A stretch of 44,045 nucleotides of DNA. It comes from Gloeocapsa sp. DLM2.Bin57 (GTDB taxonomy: Bacteria; Cyanobacteriota; Cyanobacteriia; Cyanobacteriales; Gloeocapsaceae). The notes beneath the pieces are model-generated. The model ran no database searches and was not told the DNA's origin. It worked only from the letters and a program-made list of their open reading frames with translations. Below, one piece after another: positions 27,401 through 35,684 of this stretch (its first letter is position 1; the number at the start of each line of letters is the position of its first letter). The position numbers were made by a program, and so were the translations under genes. The stretch covers positions 1 to 44,045 of the forward strand of contig RECR01000046.1 of NCBI GenBank assembly GCA_007693955.1, in the 5' to 3' direction.

Positions 27401-29474
27401 GAGATTTACTAATCAGAGGAGCTAATTCACTCATTCTTAAACATTGATCTAAAAAATCACTTCTTAATGTTATAATTACTCGGAAAGACTCTCGTGTTTT
27501 TTTGATTGTTTCTAAGATAATGTTTAGAAAACTTTTTTTGTCTTTTTCTGCTGTTAAAGTAAATAATTCTTCAAATTGATCAATGACTAATATTGATATT
27601 TCTTGTGATTGTTGCTTTAACCAGTAGCTAAAAGAATCACTGTCTAAATTAGAATTATTTATTCCTAATGTTTTAACTAAGGTGCCTAAGGGATTATCAC
27701 CAGGAATAATTACCCAACACTGACAGGATTGATACTTGTTTAATGTGAGAGAAAATAACCCTTGAGTTAATAATTGTGGTATTACTCCTGCTTTGACTAC
27801 AGAAGATTTACCACTACCTGAAGCTCCTACTATACCTAAGAAATCAGTAGATTGAAATTTGTTAATAATCTCTCTGATTAATTCTTCTCGACCATGGAAA
27901 AAGTAAGCGTCATCTTGGTTAAAAGCCTGTAAACTTTTATAAGGACAAAGATTAAGAGTAAATACGTTATTATCAGAACGTTGTACTTCTACTGTTAAAA
28001 TTTCTCTTACTTCAAGAGAACCAGGTAACCATAATCTTAAGTTAAGATCAGATTGTGATTGACTCCATTGTTGTAATTGAGTAATTAATTCTATTAGCCA
28101 AAATTCTTTGTTTGATGTTCCAGCTATAGTTAAAATATTAATTAACTGATCAAGAAATTTGCGCTGATTAGATTCACTAGTAGTTGAAGTTATTAAACAT
28201 AAAGATTTATTCTGGTCAGGTTTGAAGATATTAGTTAAATCTTCAATTTGTCCATTTTCGTTAACAAGATCAGCAATCACTATAATTTCTTCAACTGGAG
28301 AAGTTCTTAATCTTTCTCCTAGCCAATTCAGATTAATTAGCTTGTTTTGCCCACATTTTAATTCAGATTCTCCCACTTGATTTAAGGTTATTGTTCCTGC
28401 TAAATAGAGGATAAATGTCTGTTGATTAGTTTCTAAATAGCTAGCTATTTTTTGTTCAAGTTGAGATTGCAAATAACAATATTCTACCTCAAAGTTACCT
28501 TTAGTTTTCAGTATTTTGCATAACTTTATCTGAGTTGCTGAGGAAGATAATTGATCAATTATTAAAGCTTTTCTCTGATTATACTGTTTAGCTAAGCCAA
28601 TCAATAAGTCTCTACCTCCTCCTCCTCTAATGATGGTTTGGGGAGTTTGAGAGATATTAACAGAAAAACGATTAACTTTTAATTGATTAGATGCTTTTTT
28701 TAGAGTTCCTCCTATACCCTTAGATACATCATTAACTCTAGCTATATTTTTTTTACATTCAATATATTTATAACTACTGTCTTTGACATAATAGAATAAA
28801 CTATCAGCACTTATTTGACCTTCAGGGTTAGCTGCTTTACCTTTTAAACCTTCAATCAAACAATAGGTGAATAAACCATGTTTTAGTTCAGGAATTTCCC
28901 AAGAACGTTCATTTTTATCACAAGAAAGCATTGCTGAAAAATCTTGACTTTGTTCTGCTTGCTCGTTCAAAATAACTAATAGTTGGCTTGTGGGATTTGG
29001 GTGATATTTATCTTGATATTGTTCTTGACAAGCGTCTAGCCAAACTAGTTGACGTTTTGCTTGACATTGTCTCAGTTCACCCAAAAGAGTATCTAATTTT
29101 AATCCCGTTGCTGCTAAATTAGCAAAATTTGTATCTGCTACACATAAAATTGGTCGATTATTATCCAGATAACCGTGTCCAGAAAAATAAAATAAAACTA
29201 GATCTTCTGGTTTAGCTTTGCGGAATATTTGAATACTTTCTAGAATATTTGATTGATTGGGAGACTTTTCACCTTCGTCATAAAGAGCAATTATTTCTGT
29301 TTGCCAAAATCCTGCTGTTGCTATTTTCAAGGTTTCTGCTAATGCTTTGCAATCCTTAGCACAATATCTCAAATTAGGGATTTGACTATCTTGATAAGAA
29401 TTAATACCTACTAAAACTAGCCAAAATTTAGCGTGAGTAATTTCCTCGACATTATGACTGGTTAAGTTTACCAT
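24426..29474 (-). CDS. Caspase-STAND NTPase-WD40 repeat protein
   Basis: This 1682-aa multidomain protein has a caspase domain at about residues 15-260, with the His of YFSGHG (100) and the Cys of WLDACQ (149). A second, apparently degenerate caspase-like stretch covers about 285-450. A STAND NTPase follows, with FFHGREELI, Walker A GASGSGKSS near 549-557 and Walker B SILVIDQFEELFT near 626. One membrane segment lies near 950-970 (VTGFIVLISMALIATLWQL). Fourteen WD40 repeats from about 1055 to 1650 would make two seven-bladed propellers. Proteins of this design are known from cyanobacteria and are proposed to act in signalling, immunity or regulated death: ligand binding by WD40, ATP-driven assembly, then proteolysis. 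ATG 29474 is chosen over GTG 29480 because AGG lies 5-6 nt upstream of it. The gene is AT-rich for the window, which may indicate transfer. Confidence 0.9.
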   Translation of the reverse strand: MVNLTSHNVEEITHAKFWLVLVGINSYQDSQIPNLRYCAKDCKALAETLKIATAGFWQTEIIALYDEGEKSPNQSNILESIQIFRKAKPEDLVLFYFSGHGYLDNNRPILCVADTNFANLAATGLKLDTLLGELRQCQAKRQLVWLDACQEQYQDKYHPNPTSQLLVILNEQAEQSQDFSAMLSCDKNERSWEIPELKHGLFTYCLIEGLKGKAANPEGQISADSLFYYVKDSSYKYIECKKNIARVNDVSKGIGGTLKKASNQLKVNRFSVNISQTPQTIIRGGGGRDLLIGLAKQYNQRKALIIDQLSSSATQIKLCKILKTKGNFEVEYCYLQSQLEQKIASYLETNQQTFILYLAGTITLNQVGESELKCGQNKLINLNWLGERLRTSPVEEIIVIADLVNENGQIEDLTNIFKPDQNKSLCLITSTTSESNQRKFLDQLINILTIAGTSNKEFWLIELITQLQQWSQSQSDLNLRLWLPGSLEVREILTVEVQRSDNNVFTLNLCPYKSLQAFNQDDAYFFHGREELIREIINKFQSTDFLGIVGASGSGKSSVVKAGVIPQLLTQGLFSLTLNKYQSCQCWVIIPGDNPLGTLVKTLGINNSNLDSDSFSYWLKQQSQEISILVIDQFEELFTLTAEKDKKSFLNIILETIKKTRESFRVIITLRSDFLDQCLRMSELAPLISKSQVLVPSCRLEDEQYRQMIVQPAQKVGLEVEEGLIALLLKELTEGSLPLLQYALEELWQKRSQGKLTLQDYQKHIGKLGKFLSNKAQETYDKLNKYEKECAQFIFLSLVFLAKNKEELNKETRNRIPLYTLQIDKYKNVLDSTLKALIKARLVVVNREENNPATQEQEKTTVEIAHEIILQDWETLKEWLDTDRQKYRFIKEIEHKADEWKVNGKQDDFLLSKGALAKYEEFYLNHANYLGPNSQELINASIRARKRRKLLLRGSVTGFIVLISMALIATLWQLRQATNNEIKAQIALSNAQFAFNQRLSAVVEGVKALKELQRLQKWNFATKDTQTRVIEAFPQLIYGVRESNRIEGHNDKLEDVRFNSDGTLMATASADHTVKIWTTEGKLVGNLEGHRNWVNSISFSPDGTQIVTVSSDQTIKIWQLDCVELEGDRCIRFNEHISPKTLTNHTGWVMDINFSPDGQTFATVSLDGTVKLWSFDGLLLQDIPIETEVWGVSFNPDGQIIAIALGNGNTHLLTLDGTIIKTLTEHSERVRDVSFSRDGELLVSVSDDDTAIIWTADGTLLQRLEHQANVNRVSFSHDSQKIATVSDGDNENVKLWTRDGILLNTFNGHTAKVKGVNFSPDGQTLATASWDSTLRLWSLVSLMPKTLEKHHDDNRVMTVNFSPDGELLVSASWNENPNQDQQPKTIILWTSDGTFVKTLEYNQGANVASFSPDGTMIATGSAGRDTTVKLWDRQGNLIATLDRHQDYIRDLSWSRDSQMLVTASGDSTAILWTREGEFITQLIGHEDAVYGVSFSPDGEIIATGSKDNDIKLWTKEGQEIKTLERQHSNWIWKVIFSPDGQLIASASEDSTVKLWQRDGTFIKTLREHTDRVSDIAFSPTSDLIATGSADTTIKLWTTDGQLLTTLEGHNNRVMSVSFSPDGKVLVSSSVDGEIKLWNLNNFLFTSDLDILLINGCNWIGDYLTYNPNLSEEDRKICDGIDS

Positions 29475-29621
29475 AAACACCTATGCTTAAGTCTGTTTGG
29501 TATAGAATAATACATTGTTAAGATTACACTTAATTTAAGTATAAAGCAGAAAAAATTAACTGTACAACTAGATTTTCAAAAATTTGCTACTATTTGATTA
29601 AGCAGCTATTAAAAAATAACC
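29475..29621. promoter_or_regulatory. Divergent intergenic region with a 13-nt palindrome
   Basis: This 147-nt AT-rich spacer separates the caspase/WD40 gene (minus) from the gene at 29622 (plus). It contains the interrupted palindrome ACTTAA-T-TTAAGT at 29528-29540, and a related half, CTTAAGT, at 29485-29491. Such a site could bind a dimeric regulator of both genes. In AT-rich DNA a chance palindrome is also plausible. Confidence 0.35.
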
Positions 29622-30539
29622 ATGATTTCTCTAGAGAAAGAATATTTAGACAAGATTGCTGAACAAATTTTTCCTACTCATGGTCGTTCTGAAAAACAAT
29701 ATGAACTCTTTAAAGAACGCTTTTATCCTAACAATTATCAATGCACTACTACTGAGATTGCCAAGGGATTATCCCAAAGGGATAGACAAGCAATAAACTA
29801 TGAAGGAGGATTACCACAAACTATTAAAGAAATCATCAAAAAAATCAACAATGTTTTTCGAGAAGAGTTAGAAGCAAATGGTATTACTGAAGATCAGATT
29901 GGTTGTGGAAAACAACAAGGTGAACCTGGGAGAAGATCAGCCCAAACAAAAAGTCCCTGGGAAATTGTTTATCAGTGGTTATGGGGTGATAAATATTCCC
30001 TTTGGTTGCAAGACTATATTTGGGAGAATTGGAAACAAACAGCCCAAACTAGTAGAAATTGGCTTGAATTTAGCCCTCTCTCTTCTGAATATGCTTCTAA
30101 AGGAATCAAGATTCCTCCTGGGATATCTAAGAAAAGAATCCCGGCTCATACTCCTTTAAATCTTAAGATTGAGATAGACTGTTCACAGAGTTATTTAATC
30201 CTTTTTAATCTTGGCAAAACCCTACAAGGTGAGATAACTAAATATTTAATTACACCTTCTCAAGCTTTTGCACCTCATTATCAGTTGAGAGACAAAAATC
30301 TTTTTATTCCTCAAGAAGATGCCTTGTGTGAAGATCTGCAATTTAACACAGAAGGAATAGAAGAATTCATGGCTATTGTTATTGATCGCCCCTTAAGCTT
30401 ACCTTGGTTAAATCCTAATTTAGAAGATCCTGCTTTTAAGTGGCAAGGTAAACATTTAGGACAACTTTGGGAAGAATTAAAGGGTGGACAATATCAATGG
30501 CAAATCTTTTATTGTGATGTAAATATAACTATTTTTTAA
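29622..30539 (+). CDS. Possible HTH plus DUF4384-like protein divergent from the caspase gene
   Basis: This 305-aa protein has no signal peptide. The N-terminal 80 residues are helical and include TTTEIAKGLSQRDRQ, reminiscent of helix-turn-helix segments in cyanobacterial conflict-system regulators. Residues about 95-165 are Trp-rich (WEIVYQWLWGDKYSLWLQDYIWENW). The C-terminal part from about 172, with IPAHTPLNLKIEIDCSQSYLILFNLG, LFIPQED and FMAIVIDRPL, follows the DUF4384 pattern, a domain often found with caspases, STAND proteins or kinases in bacteria. Shared divergent position suggests it is a partner or regulator of the caspase protein. Its last 11 nt overlap the end of the converging antiporter gene. 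Domain assignment is by eye and uncertain. Confidence 0.6.
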   Translation: MISLEKEYLDKIAEQIFPTHGRSEKQYELFKERFYPNNYQCTTTEIAKGLSQRDRQAINYEGGLPQTIKEIIKKINNVFREELEANGITEDQIGCGKQQGEPGRRSAQTKSPWEIVYQWLWGDKYSLWLQDYIWENWKQTAQTSRNWLEFSPLSSEYASKGIKIPPGISKKRIPAHTPLNLKIEIDCSQSYLILFNLGKTLQGEITKYLITPSQAFAPHYQLRDKNLFIPQEDALCEDLQFNTEGIEEFMAIVIDRPLSLPWLNPNLEDPAFKWQGKHLGQLWEELKGGQYQWQIFYCDVNITIF

Positions 30540-32586
30540 ATAAAGCTAAGGAACAATCAATCTGATTTAGTAAAGGAGATCCCCAATCACTAACAATAAT
30601 TCCTGGGGTAGGTTGAAAATCTGAGGCACTTAAGACGATTAAATCAAAAGATTGAGACATATTGACAATCACCCCAACGTGATCAGAATTAGAGATAACC
30701 TCTATATTAATTTCGTGAAGATTATCCTTAAGTAAATAATTGACAAACTCTGTTTTTAATTCCTCTTGTTTAGCCACAGAAATAGCACTAGGACAATGAT
30801 ATAAACAGGTAACTACTCCTTGGGTACTCATAGCTATTAATCGTGCAAATTTGATTAAATCTAACCCCTCGGGTGACATATCTGAGATAGGAACGAGAAT
30901 ACGTTTCAGGGTAACGGGTTGGCTTAATAACCGCATCACTACTACCTTACAATGACTAGAACGAAAAACTTGCTCAATGATGTTCCCTAGTAAACGAGAT
31001 CTAATGGTGTTTAGTTTTTGATAACCCATGAGAATCAAGTCAACGTCTCTTTCTCTAGCAGCGTAACAAATACCTAAAGCGATATCATTATCAATGCGTA
31101 AAATCAGTTTATGGTTGATACCTAGTTTTTGACTGGTTTCTGTGGCTTTGTCTAAGACTTTACGAGTCCTAGATAGGTTATCGGCAAATTTTCGCTCAGT
31201 TAAAAGTGTCGAGGAAGAAGAAGCGATCGCCAAGGGGAACACTCTACCACCACCTTGACTATTAACTAATAATCCCGCCATTTCGATTAAATAAGATTCT
31301 GTACCTGGATTATAAACAGGAACAATCACCTTTAAACTATTTTCTAAAGGGGCTGAATCGAAGTTAAACTCTAACTCTGGTTCTACTGGTGGATTAATTT
31401 TTTTGACTACTGCTAATTTACTGCCAAAACGTTGAGTTAGTACAGGACCTAAAGTAGAGGTAACCAACATTAAGACGATAACGCTATTAAATACCGCTTC
31501 TGTTAATAATCCTGCTTCTAAACCCACAAAAGCAGCAGCGAGGGTAGCGGCTACTTGTGGTAGAGACAGTGACCACATAGTTAAGGTTTCATCCCAACGA
31601 TAATGATAGATGATTTTGACTATAAATGCAGCGATAAATTTACTCCCACATAAACCCACTACTATGGCTAAAACTAAGCCAAAATCTTCTAGGAGAGTTT
31701 GGATAAATAGAGGTAAATTAATCAATAACCCCATACCAATGAAGAAAAAGGGGATAAATAATACTCCCCCGACAAATTCTACTTTTTCTTTAACTACGCT
31801 TTTGCCTAAGACATCATTGACAGCTAAACCAGCTAAAAATGCTCCCACTATATTCTCGATCTCAATCATTTGTGCTCCAACCGAAGCCAGAAACAAAGCT
31901 AATAAGGTAAAGAGAAATTGGTTTCCTTCTTCATTTCCCGTGCGCCGAAAATACTCTTTACCTAGACTATCTAAACCAAATAAAACTACTACCGAGTAAA
32001 CCCCTAATGCCGCGATTTGCAATACTAAACCCCACCAAGAAAACTCCCCTCGATGGATAGAGATACACACCGCTAATACTAATAAAGCGCCAATATCCGT
32101 AAAAATAGTCGCCCCAATGGTGACTGTAACCGCTTCGTTGCGTACTATTCCTAAACGTTGGGCAATAGGGTAAGCTAAGAGAGTATGAGAAGCCAACAGA
32201 GATCCTATTAAAATAGCTGCATTTAGTCCAAAACCAAAAAATAACCCGATAGAAATTCCCGTGATAATAGGTACAGTAAATGTGCTTAACCCGAAGGTTA
32301 TAGAATGATTCCGCGTGCGTCGAAAGGCTACTAAATCTATTTCTAGCCCTGCGATAAACATTAGGTAAATTTTACCTATATCTGAGAGTAATTTAATTGT
32401 TTCTGTCTTAGGATTGAGTAACCCTAAACCATTAGGTCCTAATAAAACACCAGCTAGTAATAACCCCACTAAACCAGGTAGTTTTATTTTTTCAAACAGT
32501 GGGGGTACAATTAAACTGGTAAGTAGGAGAATGGTAAAAGAAACAATTGGATTAGCTATAATTAATTCTTTGACTGTTTCGGTCAT
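30529..32586 (-). CDS. CPA2-type cation:proton antiporter with C-terminal universal-stress domains
   Basis: This 685-aa membrane protein exchanges a monovalent cation (Na+ or K+) for protons. The membrane domain spans about residues 1-400, with the family patterns LPGLVGLLLAGVLLGPNGLG, IYLMFIAGLEIDL and VGAFLAGLAVNDVLG. Residues about 420-685 form two universal-stress-protein-like segments (KVIVPVYNPGTESYLIEMAGLL and RILVPISDMSPEGLDLIKFARLIA), probably regulatory and cytosolic. The start is taken at the ATG at 32586 (MTETVKELIIANPIVSF); a GTG 30 nt upstream would add ten unlikely residues. Cyanobacterial NhaS-type antiporters have this architecture, but the ion cannot be decided here. Confidence 0.9.
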   Translation of the reverse strand: MTETVKELIIANPIVSFTILLLTSLIVPPLFEKIKLPGLVGLLLAGVLLGPNGLGLLNPKTETIKLLSDIGKIYLMFIAGLEIDLVAFRRTRNHSITFGLSTFTVPIITGISIGLFFGFGLNAAILIGSLLASHTLLAYPIAQRLGIVRNEAVTVTIGATIFTDIGALLVLAVCISIHRGEFSWWGLVLQIAALGVYSVVVLFGLDSLGKEYFRRTGNEEGNQFLFTLLALFLASVGAQMIEIENIVGAFLAGLAVNDVLGKSVVKEKVEFVGGVLFIPFFFIGMGLLINLPLFIQTLLEDFGLVLAIVVGLCGSKFIAAFIVKIIYHYRWDETLTMWSLSLPQVAATLAAAFVGLEAGLLTEAVFNSVIVLMLVTSTLGPVLTQRFGSKLAVVKKINPPVEPELEFNFDSAPLENSLKVIVPVYNPGTESYLIEMAGLLVNSQGGGRVFPLAIASSSSTLLTERKFADNLSRTRKVLDKATETSQKLGINHKLILRIDNDIALGICYAARERDVDLILMGYQKLNTIRSRLLGNIIEQVFRSSHCKVVVMRLLSQPVTLKRILVPISDMSPEGLDLIKFARLIAMSTQGVVTCLYHCPSAISVAKQEELKTEFVNYLLKDNLHEINIEVISNSDHVGVIVNMSQSFDLIVLSASDFQPTPGIIVSDWGSPLLNQIDCSLALFKK

Positions 32587-32720
32587 AAAGATTTTCTCAG
32601 GTGGCAAAAAAAGCACGGGATTATACTCTATAATATCACAATTGGTCTGGTAAAACTGAGTATGCTGTTACTTTATTCCCTAAAATTAGGTAACTTTTTT
32701 TATATTTATTTATTAAAATC

Positions 32721-32748
32721 TTGATATATTTTGCTATATTGTAATAAT
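32721..32748 (+). promoter_or_regulatory. Candidate promoter upstream of the 87-aa protein gene
   Basis: TTGATA at 32721-32726 is followed, after about 15 nt, by TAATAAT at 32742-32748, a plausible -35/-10 pair with slightly short spacing. The region is very AT-rich, so alternatives are easy to find. AAGGAA at 32799-32804 gives a good ribosome site 8 nt before the ATG at 32813. Confidence 0.35.
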
Positions 32749-32812
32749 CCCCTCAGATTGGTTAGTAAATCGGTTTAAATACAATTATTCCTAGTCTGAA
32801 GGAAACTGCACT

Positions 32813-33076
32813 ATGTCTGATTACTCTACTCCCGATGCTTTAGCAGTTGAACTACGTAGAGAACGTTCTATCCGTCGTACAGTAAAATTGTTAGAAGTTA
32901 AACGTAAAGAAATTCGTGCCGATTTACAACAGTTTGTGACTCATCTTGCTCTATTGTTACCCAATAGACCCGTTAAATCTGACCCAAAATTGCTCATCGA
33001 AGCAATGGAACGTCTCGGAGATGATGGGTTTGCGCAATTACTTAGCCAAATCTTGCAGGAACATCCCCCTGATTAA
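32813..33076 (+). CDS. Small conserved helical protein of unknown function
   Basis: This 87-aa basic protein is predicted to be almost entirely helical (VELRRERSIRRTVKLLEVKRKEIRADLQQFVTHLALLLPNRP, then LLIEAMERLGDDGFAQLLSQILQEH). I believe similar short proteins occur in other cyanobacteria, but I cannot name a family. The strong AAGGAA ribosome site and upstream promoter-like boxes support expression. It ends 18 nt before rlmN, so the two are probably cotranscribed; a role linked to RNA or the ribosome would be speculation. Confidence 0.7.
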   Translation: MSDYSTPDALAVELRRERSIRRTVKLLEVKRKEIRADLQQFVTHLALLLPNRPVKSDPKLLIEAMERLGDDGFAQLLSQILQEHPPD

Positions 33077-33094
33077 TCAATAAATAACGACAAC

Positions 33095-34129
33095 ATGACT
33101 AAAACTAGTACCAAATTATTAGGTAAATCTCTCCCTGAATTGACTACTTGGGTAGAAACACAAGGACAACCAAGTTATCGAGGTAAACAACTCTACGACT
33201 GGTTATATCATAAAGGAGCGCGATCGCTCTCGGAAATCTCGGTTTTCCCTAAACAATGGCGAGAAGAAATCGTCGATACTGCGATCGGTCGCTCCACTAT
33301 TCAACATTGTAACATAGCTCCTGATAAAACCCGTAAATATCTTTTAGGTCTCGAAGATGGTTTAATCGTGGAAACCGTTGGTATTCCTACTTCTAAACGC
33401 TTAACGGTTTGTGTTTCTACGCAAGTGGGTTGTGCAATGCAATGTGATTTTTGCGCTACTGGCAAAGGTGGATTTAAGCGTAATCTCAAAGCTTACGAAA
33501 TTATTGACCAAGTGCTTACTGTGCAAAACGACTTTAAGCGTCGGGTATCTCACGTAGTCTTTATGGGTATGGGAGAGCCATTACTCAACCTCAAAGAGGT
33601 TTTAGTGGCTTTGCGCTCGATTAATCAAGATATTGGGATAGGAGGGCGATCGCTGACTCTTTCTACTGTAGGTATTGTGGGTAAAATTAGGGAACTCGCC
33701 GAACAACGTTTACAGCTTACCTTTGCTTTGAGTTTACACGCACCTAACCAGGAGTTACGAGAACAACTCATCCCAACCGCGGTACACAATCCCCTAGGAC
33801 AACTATTAACCGAATCTAGGGAATATGTAAATATCACAGGACGTCGGGTAACCTTTGAGTATATCCTGTTAGCATCCGTCAACGATTTTCCCGCACAGGC
33901 CCAAGAATTAGCTAAGCTAATGCGAGGGTTTCAAAGTCACGTTAACCTGATTCCCTATAATCCTATCAGCGAAGCAGACTACCAACGTCCCGACAAACAA
34001 AGAGTCCAAGACTTTGTTGACATTTTAACAGAGAAACAGGTCGCTTTTAGTGTACGCTATTCGAGAGGTTTAGCAGCTAATGCAGCCTGTGGACAATTAA
34101 GAGCTTCTCAAGCTAGGAATGAGGCGTAA
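33095..34129 (+). CDS. rlmN: 23S rRNA/tRNA adenine-C2 methyltransferase RlmN
   Basis: RlmN is a radical-SAM enzyme that methylates A2503 of 23S rRNA and A37 of some tRNAs. The 344-aa protein has the [4Fe-4S]-binding motif C113-x3-C117-x2-C120 ([11 protein letters not shown]), [17 protein letters not shown] and the C-terminal [13 protein letters not shown]. The last contains the Cys that forms the methyl-adduct intermediate. The N-terminal accessory domain ([14 protein letters not shown]-like) is present. The length is normal. Its 3' end overlaps the converging zinc-ribbon gene by 17 nt. Confidence 0.97.
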   Translation: MTKTSTKLLGKSLPELTTWVETQGQPSYRGKQLYDWLYHKGARSLSEISVFPKQWREEIVDTAIGRSTIQHCNIAPDKTRKYLLGLEDGLIVETVGIPTSKRLTVCVSTQVGCAMQCDFCATGKGGFKRNLKAYEIIDQVLTVQNDFKRRVSHVVFMGMGEPLLNLKEVLVALRSINQDIGIGGRSLTLSTVGIVGKIRELAEQRLQLTFALSLHAPNQELREQLIPTAVHNPLGQLLTESREYVNITGRRVTFEYILLASVNDFPAQAQELAKLMRGFQSHVNLIPYNPISEADYQRPDKQRVQDFVDILTEKQVAFSVRYSRGLAANAACGQLRASQARNEA

Positions 34130-34304
34130 ATATTAATCCTGGTGCATAAGCTTCCACTACTTTACCAGTGTGGAGACAACTGATCAGCAGATAATCACAT
34201 TTAGGACAGCTAGTCTGTACTATCTTGTTATCTAAAATAGTTTTTTGAGCTTGTGCACCACAATTAGGACAACAAACCTCAATTATTACTTGTGTCTTAG
34301 TCAT
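34113..34304 (-). CDS. Small zinc-ribbon protein
   Basis: This 63-aa protein has two CxxC knuckles, CPNC and CPKC, spaced about 18 residues apart, which would bind one zinc ion. A preceding CC (EVCCPNC) and a later Cys (ISCLHTG) are also present. Similar short zinc-ribbon proteins are common in cyanobacteria with no assigned role. The gene runs against rlmN with a 17-nt tail-to-tail overlap. It has an AT-rich upstream region shared with the divergent LpxB-related gene. Confidence 0.7.
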   Translation of the reverse strand: MTKTQVIIEVCCPNCGAQAQKTILDNKIVQTSCPKCDYLLISCLHTGKVVEAYAPGLIFTPHS

Positions 34305-34485
34305 TTTTTTATTTTAAAATTGGCTCTAAAAGAGTTTTTCAACTGATAAGTATAGTTTAACAATCAATAATTACCTAGTCAACCTTGATCCCCATATCTT
34401 TAGATTTTATTAATATTTGTAGTTAAAATCAAAAAATAAAGACTATGTTAATATTGGTAACGATAAATTTAAAACCAACCAGAGA

Positions 34486-35658
34486 GTGTCTAAACGAATC
34501 TTATTTATCAGCAATGGTCACGGAGAAGATAACCACTCCTCCTATGTAATTAGAACCTTACAAGAACAAAGACCAGACCTAGAAATAGCAGCGATGCCCT
34601 TGGTAGGAGAAGGTAGGGCCTATAGGTCCCTAGATATTCCCATTATCGGACCTACTCAAGTAATGCCCTCGGGGGGTTTTTTTTATATGAATCCCCTACA
34701 CTTATTTAAAGACTTACAAGCAGGTTTAGTGGGGTTAACTTGGCGACAATTGCGCGCAGTCTTAGATTATGCGCCTAGTTGTGACTTAATCATGGCTACA
34801 GGAGACGTAGTTAGTCAATCCTTTGCTTATTTAACAGGGTTACCCTTTATTTCCTTTATTTCTTGTTTATCGAGTCTTTACGAAGGGAAATTAAACCTAG
34901 GCTTAATTCTGTGGCAGGTTTTACAATCATCACGATGTCAAGCCGTATTTACCAGAGATCTTTATACAGCCAAAGACTTACAACAACAGGGCTTAACTAA
35001 AACACAATTTGGAGGGATTCCCTCCTTAGATAGATTAATCCCCACAGGGAAAGACTTACAACTAGTAGCAGGACAACCCTTAGTAGCCTTATTACCAGGA
35101 TCTCGACCAGCTGAAGCTATCCGCAACTTTCGCTTACAATTAGACCTAGTCTTAGAAACAGTGAAGCTACCAGGAGGAGAAAAAATCAACTTTCGCGCCG
35201 CTTTAGTACCTGGGGTAATGAATGAACTAGAAGCGATCGCCTCTAGTCAAGGTTGGCAACATGAAAACGGTAAATTAACCAATGGTCAAGCCCAAGTTAT
35301 TTGTTATGCAGACGCTTTTAATGATATAATATGTAATTGCGATCTAGTAATCGGAATGGCCGGTTTAGCAGTAGATCAAGCCGTAGCAATAGGTAAAGCA
35401 GTGATCCAGATCCCAGGACCTGGACCACAATTTACCTATCAATTCGCCGAAGCCCAAACAAGATTACTGGGAATTTCAGTACAAACCATTGGGACTGAAC
35501 CTGCTACAGGAGAAACCCTTAAACAAGCAGCAGTAAGAATGTTAGAAACCCTAGCTGATACCGAATACCTAGCCAAATGTCGGGACAACGGTTTAGAAAG
35601 ATTTGGTTGTCAGGGAGCATCTTTAAGGATAACCCAAGCTATCAATGCTATAATCTAA
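34486..35658 (+). CDS. Lipid-A-disaccharide synthase-related glycosyltransferase
   Basis: This 390-aa protein resembles LpxB-like GT-B enzymes widely annotated in cyanobacteria. It begins with SKRILFISNGHGEDNHSSYV and has MATGDVVSQSFAYLTGLPFISF, LLPGSRPAEAIRN for donor binding, and GMAGLAVDQAVAIGKAVIQIPGPGPQFTYQFAEAQ. Many cyanobacteria are thought to lack standard lipid A, so the family name should not be read as a function; glycosylation of another lipid is possible. The start is GTG at 34486 with AGAG just upstream. It precedes cimA by 26 nt. Confidence 0.85.
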   Translation: MSKRILFISNGHGEDNHSSYVIRTLQEQRPDLEIAAMPLVGEGRAYRSLDIPIIGPTQVMPSGGFFYMNPLHLFKDLQAGLVGLTWRQLRAVLDYAPSCDLIMATGDVVSQSFAYLTGLPFISFISCLSSLYEGKLNLGLILWQVLQSSRCQAVFTRDLYTAKDLQQQGLTKTQFGGIPSLDRLIPTGKDLQLVAGQPLVALLPGSRPAEAIRNFRLQLDLVLETVKLPGGEKINFRAALVPGVMNELEAIASSQGWQHENGKLTNGQAQVICYADAFNDIICNCDLVIGMAGLAVDQAVAIGKAVIQIPGPGPQFTYQFAEAQTRLLGISVQTIGTEPATGETLKQAAVRMLETLADTEYLAKCRDNGLERFGCQGASLRITQAINAII

Positions 35659-35684
35659 AGTTTACTTAAATTTTTACCTAAATA

